From Pocillopora verrucosa (Eukaryota; Cnidaria; Anthozoa; Scleractinia; Pocilloporidae), in NCBI RefSeq assembly GCF_036669915.1, contig NC_089323.1, positions 14,680,840-14,744,839 on the forward strand: DNA of 64,000 nucleotides, in the 5' to 3' direction. The translations under genes were made by a program, and so were the position numbers. Positions 47,766 through 59,182 of the stretch are shown one piece after another. Numbering within the stretch: position 1 is the first letter of the stretch; each line of letters begins with the position of its first letter. Under the pieces are notes generated by a model. It searched no databases. It was not told the DNA's origin and saw only the letters and a program-made list of their open reading frames with translations.

Positions 47766-47977
47766 CAACCCTTCTACCCCCTTTGGTGTGGTTAGCAACT
47801 AATTTCTCCCAAAAGTATCAACCCTAAATCAAAAACTAAGGTCAGGAGAGTAACGTAAATGATCACCAAGTAAAGAAGCTTCTGATTGTTAAACAAATTC
47901 TCCTCGGACGCATCTTTGGAAATATATAAAGAACAGTATGAAGAATATGTATACTGATGTTGGGATGTAAAGGGCTT
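47766..47977. repeat. MITE-like family B copy
   Basis: TCAACCCTTCTACCCCC left, GGGATGTAAAGGGCTTAA right; contains AAAGAAGCTTCTGATTGTTA. Confidence 0.8.
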
Positions 47978-48796
47978 AATATGAGCAATTCTCCACTTTT
48001 TCTCCCAAAATTTAATCAAGGGAAAAAATAAAAGCCATCGTCAGAGAAAAAAAATCCATGTGACACAGTTCAGAGCAAATTTACTCGATTGGCTGCCTGC
48101 TAAATGGTGGATAAACGAGCACCAAAAGAATAATGAGAAGAGTCTTGGCTGAATCAGCTGTTTAAACAAACTGACACGAGAGGTGTAATTCAATCCTGTC
48201 TGTCTGTTATTTAGGAAAGAACTTGTCGTGATTGAATTTCATTCTAGTGACAGGCTCTATAGTGAGCAAATGACATCTCGAGATGAAAATAAAAATGCGT
48301 TCTTTGCTTTTTTTGTAGGGGTTAAAAATTTTTTTTTTTTTAAATTTTTGGTAGACTGGTTATTTAGTTTTCAAAAAAATATCATTTTGCTACGAGAACA
48401 TTTTTAAATTCTTAATGCAACATTTCATATATTTTTTTTCAAAGTGAAATTAAAATTGTCATTTGTAGCCGGACTGCCGTCAATTATTGAATCAATCATA
48501 TGCCAAGGGGTGAAAATTAGGATAAATTAATTGACATTAGGATAGAAGGTGATTCGAACATTAACGTACGAGAGGCTTACGACTTGAAGAAGACTTCAAT
48601 CCTGCCTGTACGCGAGAGAGTTTCAAGGCAAAATTTTGATCAGTTTCTTTTCGACGTTTAAAACTACTACCAGCATAATTACGGCTTCCAAATAATTGTT
48701 TGATAAGAAAGGAAAACAAGGGGGAGAAATTATAAACCAACTTTGAAAAATGACAGCCAAGGACGGAGAGGTTTAAAATGGATTATAGATGGTAAG

Positions 48797-49741
48797 ATGG
48801 AGTATTCAGAAATGGCTAGTGATGTCTTCCCTGTCGATGATGATCAGATTTTTCACCTTTGTTCTCATTTACCAGACCCTTCTTTTCAAATGGCGTCTCA
48901 CCGCTACCTAAGCAATTTAATCACTGGTATCATCAACGCCATCTTTGCACCGTTCGCTGTAATTGCTAACTTTTTGGTTTTTGTAGCAATCTTGCGGAGT
49001 CCGACTCTTCGTTGTACACCCTCTTGTATGTTGATCGCCTGTTTGGCTTCATCAGACTTTTTAGTCGGTGTAATCGTGCAACCAGCGTACCTTGCTTATC
49101 GACTGAGAGAAAACCAATACGGTTATGTAAACTGTGCAGTAAGACTCCTTTATGCAAATGGTTTTTACATCTGCTATGGAGTCTCTTTCATGTCCTTGAG
49201 CACAATAAGCTTTGAGAGATATCTCGCTTTAAGGCTTCACCTTCGCTATAAATGTCTGGTAACTGTGCGTCGAGTGTTAATTTTCGTAGTGTTTATCTGG
49301 TTTCTAAACGTGGCCTTAACTTCTCTTCAATGGGCTCGCATCATCAAAATCGCGCGAGGCACGAGCTTGTTTTTCTGGTTCATGTCTCTTTTCATCGCAG
49401 GGATTTCTCAGTTTGGAATCCATCGGATCGTGCGCCGCCACTGTCGAGATATCGAGCGGCATCAAAGGCTATCAGCTGGAAATCAAAACTTTCGAATCCA
49501 AGTCAGGCTTGCAGTTAGCGTTGCTTACATTGTGGGGATATATTTCTTCTTTAATTTGCCGGTATTGGTTGTTACCACCTATCACCAAATTGCGACTGGC
49601 CACATTGACTCGTATGATTACTACAGCTGGAGTGAGACTATAGCTTTCTTGAACTCCTTCATAAATCCTATGGTTTGTTGTTGGAGGAGTCAGGACATCA
49701 GGAAAGCTATAAAGAAAATGCTACCTGCAAGATTTTTGTGA
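48797..49741 (+). CDS. Intronless class A GPCR, LPDPxF subfamily member 1
   Basis: The ATG at 48797 gives 314 residues and aligns with its paralogs. N-terminus: Cys22 followed by LPDPSF. Landmarks: N58 (1.50), D87 (2.50) in LASSDFLVG, C113 (3.25), E140-R141-Y142, P255 in TM6 in FNLPVLVVTTYH with no CWxP, YSWSET at the top of TM7, and NPMVC at 290-294 in place of NPxxY. ECL2 is about ten residues and lacks cysteine. The C-tail is only about 20 residues. A broken copy of the TM7 and 3' end follows directly. Class A receptors signal through heterotrimeric G proteins at the plasma membrane; the ERY arginine is intact. The ligand is unknown. An AATAAA lies at about 49871. Confidence 0.88.
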   Translation: MEYSEMASDVFPVDDDQIFHLCSHLPDPSFQMASHRYLSNLITGIINAIFAPFAVIANFLVFVAILRSPTLRCTPSCMLIACLASSDFLVGVIVQPAYLAYRLRENQYGYVNCAVRLLYANGFYICYGVSFMSLSTISFERYLALRLHLRYKCLVTVRRVLIFVVFIWFLNVALTSLQWARIIKIARGTSLFFWFMSLFIAGISQFGIHRIVRRHCRDIERHQRLSAGNQNFRIQVRLAVSVAYIVGIYFFFNLPVLVVTTYHQIATGHIDSYDYYSWSETIAFLNSFINPMVCCWRSQDIRKAIKKMLPARFL

Positions 49742-49788
49742 GACACATATTGGAGGGGAATAGAACTAATGATACAGAGGATTATAGC

Positions 49789-49944
49789 CAATGGGCGACT
49801 ATGGCCTCCTGGACCTCCTTCATAAATCCTATGGTTTGCTGGAGGAGACAAGACATAAAATAAGCTAGCAATAAAGAAAATGCCACCTGCAAGATTTATC
49901 TAAGACACATATTGGAGGGAATTTAGAACTGATGATATAGAAGC
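49789..49944 (+). pseudogene. Tandem duplicate of the GPCR 3' end (TM7/helix 8 and 3'UTR fragment)
   Basis: The stretch repeats 49625-49788 with about 80 percent identity by eye. Shared blocks are the TCCTTCATAAATCCTATGGT core, the AAAGAAAATGC.ACCTGCAAG block and ACACATATTGGAGGG. The copy encodes SFINPMVCWRRQDIK and then stops, with a 3-bp deletion in the CC pair. It has no start or upstream receptor sequence and so is a non-coding or 3'UTR fossil of a roughly 160-bp tandem duplication. Confidence 0.85.
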
Positions 49945-50171
49945 AAATAAACAATAGTCGGTTCTGAACAGTCGAATTTCAGACACTTCAGCTGGTTATG
50001 GAACTTTAAAGTCAATGTAAAGCCTTGGCTTCATTCATTTAGCCTTGCTGCAATTTACGTTTCGTGTAGAAAACACGTGTTACCTTTCGAATTCTCAACC
50101 AACTAGACGCGAAAAAAACAAAATTTTAAGGATTTCGATACTCGAAAAAGCTCACGAGAACAGTGGTAAAT

Positions 50172-50356
50172 TACCGTTTAAGTGATTAGCATATAATTTC
50201 TCTCATAACATCTATACATTATCAAGCAAACAGGTAATGAGAATATTAAAACTTATCAGGTACAAGTTGTAACCTCGATCCGACACCAAATTATCGTAAC
50301 TAATTTACAAGGAAATGTGTAGCAGCTAGAGGGGAGAAATAAAATATTATCTTGGA
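50172..50356. repeat. MITE-like family A copy, eroded ends
   Basis: ATCAAGCAAACAGGTAATGA and AACTAATTTACAAGGAAATG with GCAGCTAGAGGGGAGA; terminal motifs are degraded. Confidence 0.75.
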
Positions 50357-50933
50357 AGGAAGACCTTCAGTACTTTGCAATCTAAAATGAAGATCAGCAT
50401 CACTGATGGATGACGCAGCTAAAAACGGAAAGGTCTTTTCTTTGTTCCATATCTGCTCGCATGCGAACACGTCTGAGTGGATAAAGTTAAATATCTAATG
50501 TTTTAAAAGGCTATAGTTTAGATACAAGTTTAACACTACTAAATTCTAAACTCTCAATTTTACAAAAACAAGAAAAACAAAATTGCTTTTTTCTTCTTGA
50601 TTCAATAATTATAAATAAACACTCTCAGTTCAATAATTTTAGTTTTAATCTACCATCGTACCAGAGAAAAAAAAAACGTAAACAGAACTTACATACAACT
50701 TCATTGTTAGGCCAAGCACAAATTGCTTTTACATTAAAACTGAGTCTAGCAACAGAAAACTCCTAGGAGGGATTGACAGCATTTATTGACAGCTTTTATG
50801 CTTTGGCAAAGGTAAAGAGTCCGGAAATTCTAAGGATGTCGGCAAAGGTAGCAGGTGCTCAAACTTCGAATTTTCTATTCGTGGGACAATATCATGAAAC
50901 TTCCCTTTAAAATATTGTCTACGATTTCCTCGT

Positions 50934-51140
50934 TATCCCTTTGACCCCCATGGGTGACTAACATCTAATTTTCTTTACAATATCACCCAGGAATCAAACG
51001 TTAAGGTCACGAGAATGATATAAATTACCACTAACTAAAAAAGGTGCTGATTTTGTAACAAATTCACCTTTTCAGCTCCATAGGAAATGTTTATAGAACA
51101 GTATGGAGAATTTGTATTCAGATAACAGGGTTAAGGGTTA
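50934..51140. repeat. MITE-like family B copy
   Basis: ATCCCTTTGACCCCCATGGG left, GGTTAAGGGTTAA right; contains GAACAGTATGGAGAATTTG. It ends about 60 bp from the stop of GPCR member 2. Confidence 0.8.
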
Positions 51141-51196
51141 ATTTCATATCGGCACATTGCTATGTAGTCATGTGGACTGAAGTTGGTGCTTAAAGA

Positions 51197-52237
51197 TTAA
51201 GGGGCCGTAATTTGTCGAAATCTGACCAAGACAAGGTTCTTATCTAGAGGTATCACCCCAGGCGTCTTGTCTTTTTTGAATCTATGTCTTGCCAGCTGCA
51301 ACCTCTTCCAAATTCTTAAACCTGTTATCTCATTTCGAATGGACTTCACTCTCCACAGGCAAACCAGCGGATTGACGGATGAATTTATGAACGCTACCGT
51401 CTCAGCCCAACTGTATAGGTTGTAGCTAGTAATCTGTTTAGATGCTACTTGGTGAGATATGGTAATGACAAGCACTGGCAGGTTGAGCACAAAGTATATC
51501 GCTAATATGGATGCAATGTTTATCGCGAGCTTGACTTGCATTTGGCGACCGCGCCAATGCGTCTGGTTTAAATTTCGAATTTGCCTCTGGTGATACCTTA
51601 TTATAGGAATAGTTCTACATTGGGTGGCAACCGCGATGAGAAGGGATGCAACCCACAATCCAAGATGAATTGTTCGAAAAGTATAGTTATAAGCCCATTG
51701 CAGAAAAGTTAAGGATATATTAACAAACCATAATAATGAAACTACTTTCATTACACGATCCTGGCTGACGATTTGAGGGTATCGGAGATGGTAGAGCAGA
51801 GCAAGTAATCTTTCGCACCCAATGGTGCATAACGTCATAAACGACACACCATAACACACGTAGAATCCTGTTGAGTATAACATCCTGACGGAACAAGGGA
51901 CAAATCCATGCTGGTTTTCTAGCAGTCTATACGCAACATAACTGGGTTGCAGAACGAGGCCAACAAAAATGTCTGATATGGAAAGGCAGGCTAGCAGCAA
52001 GTTCGGTGGTGAATGGAGAGAAGACGTTTTGCAGATAATGAAAACCATCAGGAAATTAGCTGCCACAGCAAACGGCGATAAAATCGCGTTCATTGCAGCT
52101 GTCACTAGGTTAGCGGTTCTACGATGGTAGAACTCGTCAAACTTTGGATCTGGAAGATGAAAGCAACCACTATCTTTGGTTGAGCCAATCGAAGGAGGAA
52201 CGGTTGTGAGATTTTGTTCTGCTGCGGAGAATTCCAT
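51197..52237 (-). CDS. Intronless class A GPCR, LPDPxF subfamily member 2 (ERL variant)
   Basis: ATG at 52237, 346 residues. N-terminus has sequon N9-L-T, Cys25 and HLPDPKF. Landmarks: N61 (1.50), D89 (2.50), C115 (3.25), E142-R143-L144 (the tyrosine of ERY replaced by Leu), P254 in NLPVLVITISH, YSWAET, and NPLVC at 289-293. ECL2 is short without cysteine. The C-tail is longer than in members 1 and 4 and ends with a DKNLVLVRFR block that is also present in member 3 (54384-55508). These two are therefore closest relatives, placed about 2.1 kb apart and diverging in orientation. No intron. Ligand unknown. Confidence 0.88.
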   Translation of the reverse strand: MEFSAAEQNLTTVPPSIGSTKDSGCFHLPDPKFDEFYHRRTANLVTAAMNAILSPFAVAANFLMVFIICKTSSLHSPPNLLLACLSISDIFVGLVLQPSYVAYRLLENQHGFVPCSVRMLYSTGFYVCYGVSFMTLCTIGCERLLALLYHLRYPQIVSQDRVMKVVSLLWFVNISLTFLQWAYNYTFRTIHLGLWVASLLIAVATQCRTIPIIRYHQRQIRNLNQTHWRGRQMQVKLAINIASILAIYFVLNLPVLVITISHQVASKQITSYNLYSWAETVAFINSSVNPLVCLWRVKSIRNEITGLRIWKRLQLARHRFKKDKTPGVIPLDKNLVLVRFRQITAP

Positions 52238-53835
52238 GTCACACGGTTTTGTTTGCCTCTCCTTAGGTAAAACAATGCAGGTGTTTTTAACGATTTTGAC
52301 TTATTCAGTGATGATTTCTCCAATCGGTATTGTATTTAACAACAGATATAGCTCCCCGTCGACTGTGTTGGCGTGTCGAGAGCTATCCTTTTGTTTTTTT
52401 GCAGTCGATGGAAGTGAGACGCCTACGAGCTTTAACCGCTCCACGGCTCAAAACTAGCACATAAGTTTTTTAATGCAAATTTCAAATGAAAGGAAAGTAC
52501 TGGCAAGAATTACTAGGGAAAGCGTCCATCACCTGTCATTGTGCGTCTAACAGAAGAGAGATCAATTGGATAATTTCATACCAGGTTAAAATTTAGCCAA
52601 TCTGTTGAAAGTTTTTACAAATGCCCAGAAAGGTAGATTTCACTCATTAGGAGTACTTCCCTATAAAGAATAAAGAACAGCTAGGTTAAAAATAAGACTG
52701 AAAATCCTAATGGATTTGGTAACTTCTTAATTCGATCTTAAATTTGGCAATCGGTGGGCCACAACTCACAGCCAACGCAGTAATTGCTGTCAACAGCTTA
52801 CGATGACGGTGCATTAGTGGGTTCGGTAAACACGTAAGATATAAAAATATATTTTGCGTCCTTTTCCTCGATCTAGGGTTTTTAAAGTAATTTTTAAAAA
52901 ATTAAGTTCTAAATTTTGTATTTGTTCAATCTTTTGGTAAAATCTGGTATACTGGAAGTTTATCTAAAATTGTACACCACTCATTTTAAATCAATGAATA
53001 ATTGCAATTTTAAAATAATTTGGGCTTGGGAAAGCGAAGGTGGCCAATCCTACAACAACACGCACAATAGCGATATAAATTTTAGGTAAACTTTGGATAA
53101 AAATTCAACAAATGGACTTCCTTGGATACTTACGCAAAATTACGTTTTATTTTTGCAAAGCCTGAGGAGAAGCACAAGGTTGACTAGAAAGTTTTGCCGG
53201 AACTCCTTTTTATTCATAATAATTTCCTTCAGATTTAAATAGAACGGCTCTAGACATGTTTAGTTAGTTAACACAGGTTATTCACGCGGTAAATTAAAGT
53301 GGCAAGTGCTGGGAACTTAGACATCTGGAAGATGATAGACAAATTTTTTCAAAATGAGAGTTTTTCAAAGATAAACCAATGCTCAAAAATATTCTCCGTA
53401 TTGAATTTTGTAACTACGAAAATAATAATTTGTAACGCGCTTAAGATAGAAATCCTTCTTAGATTTTTCAGTACTTTACAAGTATTTCACATGTAGGAGT
53501 TATTCATGATCTTGGTTAAACATTTTTGTAAGCTTACACGGGATTTTTCTCGCCGTCTGTCCAGCTTAGATTTTCCTTTTTCCATTAAGAGTCATGTTTA
53601 GCCCAAATTGATGCCATTTACTAAAGTAGATACGATACTAACCGATATTGAACCTTCGCAAATGTTGATCTGCTTTGAGTATCGATGTTTTGCCAACTTC
53701 GAGCAACCCACTCAATTATGGAAAATATTTATTATTTGCAGTGTTAATAAAACATGCATTAGAACTGGTCAAGAGATTTCACGACTTTGAGAAATAGATA
53801 GGATAATTCCTCAAAGTTATTCCTTGCTTCTTTTG

Positions 53836-53869
<34 letters not shown>

Positions 53870-54383
53870 GAGTGATTTTGTTTTCCATTCTTTTTTTCCG
53901 GGATGTTAATTTTGTGATTCGTGTAGAATATTATATGTAATTTATTATTCTCAAGGCCTTCCATAATCAAAATTTCTCTCGCTTGTCAATATTTTTAGCA
54001 ATGCCTGTCAAGTTCAACTAAAAAACTCTTTTGATCCCAACCAAACAAACTACCCACGTATTTTGGGCTTGACTATTAAATAATGGTTTTTTTATTTATT
54101 ATTACACCACAACAGTTTTTAAAAAAATATTCACGATGAAATTTTCATTAAATTTTAACATTTTAAATCACCCATAGAAAAGAAGTCTTGCATTTGATAA
54201 CCAGTAGCACGGCAGGTCATTTTCACCCGCAAAGTATTCGTTAACTACGCCGATGACATGTTTACCTAAGTGCTATTGAACACCTTGGGTAAGAAGTAGA
54301 TGAATACATTAGAAGAAAAGATGGCAAGTCTTCTTGAAGTTGGTCTAAATCAGCTGTTTTAACATTTTTTTTAAAAGCGCTTG
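52238..54383. other. Divergent intergenic stretch between GPCR members 2 and 3
   Basis: The two closest GPCR paralogs are transcribed away from each other here. Apart from the poly-T run I see no gene or named repeat. Confidence 0.5.
53838..53867. repeat. Poly-T run
   Basis: An almost pure run of about 30 T, possibly a poly(A) tail remnant of a minus-strand insertion; no retrotransposon body is recognised. Confidence 0.8.
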
Positions 54384-55508
54384 ATGACAGTCACTGAGAA
54401 AAACATGGCCAACATCACGAACGCCTCGTCAACAACGGTTTCTTCGGATTTCCGTCCTCTTGGGAAGGACTTTTGCGTGTTGATTTTGCCTGATCCAGAA
54501 TTCGACAAAGCAGCAGAACGCTTTACTACTAATCTTGTAACAGGTGTTATAAATGCAGTGTTGTCGCCGTTCGGTGTAGCGGCAAACTTTCTCATCATCC
54601 TGGTTATCAGCAGAAAGATATCTCTTCGGACACCCTTGAACGTGTTGCTAGGATGTTTAGCTGCTTCCGACTTTCTCGTTGGTTTGCTTGTTCAGCCAAG
54701 TTACGTTGCCTTCAGATTAATAGAGAACCAGCACAGGTCTGTCCCATGCGTTTTACGGTTGTTCTACTCCACCGGGTTTTTCGTGTGCTATGGCGTTTCT
54801 CTTGTTACTTTATGTGTCATTAGCTGGGAAAGACTCCTTGCACTGCTATTTCCGCTAAAGTACTCGCATCTAATACGTTTGTCAAGAATCTTTAAGCTTA
54901 TAATTCTCATTTGGTTGGCGAACATCTTACTGACACTTCTGCAGTGGGCCCATACCGAGGTGGCCAGAGGCATTCACCTTGGCTCATGGTTGCTTTTATT
55001 AATAGCTGCGGTTGTAAGCCAGTTGAGAATCCTCCCAATCATTCGCTACCATCAGCAGCAAATCAAGAGACTTCAATCATCTTATCCTCAAATTTATCTT
55101 CCGAATCACACTCACATGCAAGTAAAGTTTGCAGCAAACATCGCATGCATTGTTACAGTTTATTTGGCATTCAATCTTCCAGTCCTTCTCATCACTACCG
55201 TCCATCAAATTGTTCACATTGATATAAATACCTACGATTTGTACAGTTGGGCCGAGACAGCTGCGTTTTTTAACTCCTCTGTTAACCCAATAATATGCCT
55301 TTGGAGAGTGAAGCTAATTCGCAAGGGGATCAGGGAACTTTGCACCTGTCGAAAGGAGAGAAAAATTCCCAGATATTTGTCCAACACTACATTATCAGAC
55401 AAAGACGTTTCTCTAGTAAGATTCAGACGTTGCCAAGAACCATCGATAGTCATAATCGTCTCGAATAACGATTTATCCGATAATGGAGACGAAAAGTTCC
55501 CTAAATAA
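54384..55508 (+). CDS. Intronless class A GPCR, LPDPxF subfamily member 3 (ERL variant)
   Basis: ATG at 54384, 374 residues. N-terminus has sequons N10-I-T and N13-A-S, Cys31 and LPDPEF. Landmarks: N68 (1.50), D96 (2.50) in LAASDFLVG, C122 (3.25), E149-R150-L151, P266 in FNLPVLLITTVH, YSWAET, and NPIIC at 301-305. ECL2 is short without cysteine. ICL3 is slightly extended. The C-tail holds two Cys (CTC), a DKDVSLVRFR block matching member 2, then an acidic Ser/Asn end. An ATG seven codons downstream (MANIT) is an alternative start. An AATAAA at 55974-55979 could serve as poly(A) signal. Confidence 0.88.
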   Translation: MTVTEKNMANITNASSTTVSSDFRPLGKDFCVLILPDPEFDKAAERFTTNLVTGVINAVLSPFGVAANFLIILVISRKISLRTPLNVLLGCLAASDFLVGLLVQPSYVAFRLIENQHRSVPCVLRLFYSTGFFVCYGVSLVTLCVISWERLLALLFPLKYSHLIRLSRIFKLIILIWLANILLTLLQWAHTEVARGIHLGSWLLLLIAAVVSQLRILPIIRYHQQQIKRLQSSYPQIYLPNHTHMQVKFAANIACIVTVYLAFNLPVLLITTVHQIVHIDINTYDLYSWAETAAFFNSSVNPIICLWRVKLIRKGIRELCTCRKERKIPRYLSNTTLSDKDVSLVRFRRCQEPSIVIIVSNNDLSDNGDEKFPK

Positions 55509-56228
55509 TTATCTTCAAGTTTTTTTATAGACACTACATCCCAAATTACAGACATGACAAAGACTTTAGCTCTGTTTTTGGGTCCGAATTCATCTAGAAA
55601 CTTACCAATGCATAGTAGCCATAAAATTATGCATTGATTTCCGATAAATTTCCCAACAAAGCATCGAGCATAAAGGAGCCAAATGTAGTTCATTATTTAG
55701 CAAAAGGATCGAAATATTTGCATAAGATAAATTCGAAAAAGAAAATTGAAAGCTGTTAAATTATTGATGGAAAATGAGATAAATGGCTCTAATTGACCAT
55801 ATCATATCCTCTGAAAATTTTCCTCTCATGTTCCGTATTACGTCGGCGAAGGAAAACTTTCTATGGCCTGATTTTTGCTCCGTTGTCTCTAGAGACCTGC
55901 GAATCATGTTGAAATATGGGACATTTTGAGATCTTGAATCACTCAGTTCAACAAAACCTAGAGATAAAATTCAAATAAAATTTATTCCTAAATACAATTC
56001 CATAAACAAATACACCGGTCAGTGTAAGTAAACATATTAATCTAAACAAGTAGAGTTGTTTGTTTTAAAAGAATGTCCTTTGTACATAAACGGTTAACAC
56101 TTTGCAATATTTTACCATTTTAGAGGTTCCTTTTTGAACTTTTTTTCTTTTTTGTATGAATAAAAATCAATTCAAGAATCTCGCTATGAATTTATTGCAG
56201 TTTATCTTCCCAATTCACATTTGAGCTC
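55509..56228. other. Convergent intergenic stretch between GPCR members 3 and 4
   Basis: 3' flanks of two convergent receptor genes, with AATAAA at 55974 on plus and at 56196-56191 on minus. Nothing else seen. Confidence 0.5.
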
Positions 56229-57242
56229 TTAAAGTCGAAGTGGCTTCATATTCAGATGACAACCAAATTCATACTTTCTTGAATTTTTTACACCGTTATG
56301 GACAACATCTTCATCTCCTCCCTTGCTGGAAGTTTTACATGTTATCCATGTTGCCACGAGTTTAAAAATTGCCTTCCTTATATTTCGACTCCGCCAGCAA
56401 CAAATAAAAGGATTTAGAGACGAATTCAAAAGAGCAACCGTCTCTGCCCAGCTGTAATAATTCAGGGTACTCAAATTTCCTCTCACTATTTGGTGGTAGG
56501 TCGTTACTACAAGAACTGGAAGGTTAAGAAAAATATAAATCCCTACGATATAAGCTATACTGGTAGCAAGTTTTAACTGGCGTCGGTAACTATTCGCGTT
56601 CAAGTTAAACTGGTGTTCTTGTCGTCGGATTTGATCGTGATGCTTACGAACGATCCCGACGATTTTAAACTGCAGTAGACCTGAAGTGAACAAGCATACA
56701 AACCAGATTGTTAAATGAATTGTTCTCACGATGTCGTTGATGCCAGCAAATTGAAGGCAAGTCAGTGAGGCGTTTAAGACCCATATTACAGCGGCGACTA
56801 GTAGCAGGCGACGTTTGGTAACGATGGCTTTGTAACGAAGATGAATTGTCAAGGCGATGTAGCGTTCGCAGCTTATTGAATTAAGCGTCAGAAAAGACAC
56901 TCCGTAACAGATAAAAAATGACGTCGAGTAGATTATTCTTACAAAGCATGGCACGAAATGGTCTCTGTTTTCACTCAGCCGGAATGAGACATAGCTGGGC
57001 TGGACAATAACACCGATCAGCATATCACAGGCGGCCAAGCAGGCCAAGAGTAGGTTGGAAGGATCTCGAAGCCATGCAGCGCGGAAAATTACATAAAGAA
57101 CGACGAAATTTGCGGTGACAGCAACGGGAGAAAATATGCCGCTGATGATACTCGTTGCAAAGTTGGTGGAATAGCGGTATTGAACATTATGGAACTCTGG
57201 ATCCACAAGAAAGAAACACTCCTCCGACTGATTCAACCCCAT
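56229..57242 (-). CDS. Intronless class A GPCR, LPDPxF subfamily member 4
   Basis: ATG at 57242, 337 residues. N-terminus is the shortest of the set: sequon N4-Q-S, Cys9 and the signature as FLVDPEF. Landmarks: N45 (1.50), D73 (2.50) in LAACDMLIG, C99 (3.25), E126-R127-Y128 in SCERY, P242 in LNLPVLVVTTYH, YSWAET, and NPFIC at 277-281. ECL2 has no cysteine. TM6 to TM7 closely resembles member 1 (48797-49741). The tail is Lys/Ser-rich. An AATAAA lies 33 bases beyond the stop on this strand (56196-56191). Confidence 0.88.
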   Translation of the reverse strand: MGLNQSEECFFLVDPEFHNVQYRYSTNFATSIISGIFSPVAVTANFVVLYVIFRAAWLRDPSNLLLACLAACDMLIGVIVQPSYVSFRLSENRDHFVPCFVRIIYSTSFFICYGVSFLTLNSISCERYIALTIHLRYKAIVTKRRLLLVAAVIWVLNASLTCLQFAGINDIVRTIHLTIWFVCLFTSGLLQFKIVGIVRKHHDQIRRQEHQFNLNANSYRRQLKLATSIAYIVGIYIFLNLPVLVVTTYHQIVRGNLSTLNYYSWAETVALLNSSLNPFICCWRSRNIRKAIFKLVATWITCKTSSKGGDEDVVHNGVKNSRKYEFGCHLNMKPLRL

Positions 57243-58190
57243 TTATGGATCATCCGCGTCAGTATCTAAGCTTCGAAGTTAGAACGACATGGTAATTTCC
57301 ATACCACACTAACAAACCAGCATGCTTTTCGTAAAATTGAGATGCTGTCTCAATGTCCAAAATTTCTGACCAAAAGGTTTGAAGTCAGGTTATTAACTTC
57401 TTGACAGTGGTCGTCATTTCAATATGTTTTCCGCGATGGTAAGGTTGCATTAGCATATGCGTGAAAAGCTTTGTTTCTTTTAATGAACAGCTGAAATAAA
57501 TGGCACAGCAACAAAACAAATAAGAGAGTGTTTAAAACCATGGTATGAATTTTAGTGCGAATATTGAAATACAATTAACATCCAAACTTTTTTTTCTGTT
57601 CATTCACTAAAAGAAAATTCTTCGGTAAAATTTCGAACTGAAGAGGGAATAAAATTTGTTCTTTTGTTTCTTTTCATACTCGAAGTCAATTCGTCTCGTA
57701 CTAGAGTTTATGAAGTGTATTTATTTTGAGAAGTTATTGGTCTGAACGCACAATTTCAAAGGTGCAAATTAAATTTAGCCTTATGAAAACGTTTCTCCCT
57801 TCTAACTTGTCAGAATTCTGTCTTATGACCTAGGCTTCGACATTTGTCATCAGTTTGATCAATGGACCAAATAGCGTCAAGCAATAAACTCTCGCCTTAA
57901 TTTAAGAGTCAATTTTTACTTCTTTCGATTGCTTGTTTCATTTACTTTGTATTCTTTAAATACGCATTCGTTTATTTCCATGCATAATATTGTGCAAAAC
58001 ATATACAATGCAATTTGGAACTGAAATACATACATATTTACAAGAGTGTACCACATGAACAACAACTTCGTTTGCAGTGACGGCAAGAGGAGTTGTTCTT
58101 AGCGTGAAACTCTATATTAAAAAGGGAACCTGAAGCTTTTAAGTCTACTATAGATTTGGAGTGTTCTTATTGTTTGGTAAGTTTATATTA

Positions 58191-58688
58191 CAGTCGAACC
58201 TCGATTATCCGGACTCGGTGGGACTGGGGTAAATAGTCCGGATAATCGAGAGTCCGGATAATCGAAAATATGAATAATAATGAGACAATGTAAACAAAAG
58301 AGATAAAGATAGTACATTTTTAATTCTAAAAGTTTGCTTCAACACATCGCTTTCGCTTCGTAGACATGTTGTCGTTTTGAGTTATGATCGTCTCGTGTGT
58401 TTACATAACCCACGCTCAGCTTAGCAACAAAAAACAATACTGAACAAATCAAAATTCAGCTGAACGCATTAGAATACTTCGTCTCTTTTTGTCTCCGAGT
58501 GCTCGATATTTCGAAAGCGGAGCGTGTAATGCGCCGTTTTAAACGCAATTTTCCTGACTTTTAACATAATTTCTGAATTTTTCTACCTCCTAAAGTTTTT
58601 AATATCTAATGTCATTAATATTCATGAAAAAAGCGGGACCAGAGAAAAAGTCCGGTTAATCGATGTTCGGATAATCGAGGTTCGACTG
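58191..58688. mobile_element. Tigger/pogo-like MITE, 498 bp
   Basis: The left end starts CAGTCGAACCTCGATTATCC and the right end is its exact inverse complement over 21 bp, ending GGTTCGACTG. Both ends are flanked by TA, the pogo/Tc1-mariner target. Repeated CCGGATAATCGA boxes lie inside each end. There is no transposase ORF. Confidence 0.85.
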
Positions 58689-59182
58689 TATTGTACAAAA
58701 AAGATTGTACCTTCGTGAATGAGTTCGAGTATATATAGATGAATAATGTCATATCAAGGCTGAAGAGTAATACTAGTCATACAATACTGTTTTTTATGCT
58801 TGACAGAGGAAGTTGTGAAATTTAGATTCAGCCTATTGTTAAACACCAAGCATATGCAGTACTTTTAGAAAGTGTTGTTAAGAATTTATTAAAAACGTGA
58901 CAGGTGATAAAACACGAAAATGAGAGTTTTTTGGCGCATTAACACGACTCCAAACGCCACAAATAAATTTCATGTGATATTATCTAACATCAGATGAAGA
59001 ATATCTAGCTTTTTTCGGCTGAATATTAAATGCAATCACCAATTACATAGGTTTTGCGCCATATCGTTCGATGATTGGCGTAGGAAACACACGCTGTTAT
59101 CTCGACCAATTACGTAAAGAACTTAAAAGCGACTGGATCACTCGCGTTTTCCCGCCCTTCAGTACGTTTCTCGTACTTTCTT

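Noticed and set aside
49675-49863. Separate small gene encoding SFINPMVCWRRQDIK
   Set aside because: It is the tandem duplicate of the GPCR 3' end read in another frame.
55232-55693. 153-codon minus-strand ORF
   Set aside because: Antisense to the 3' end of GPCR member 3, with no recognisable product.
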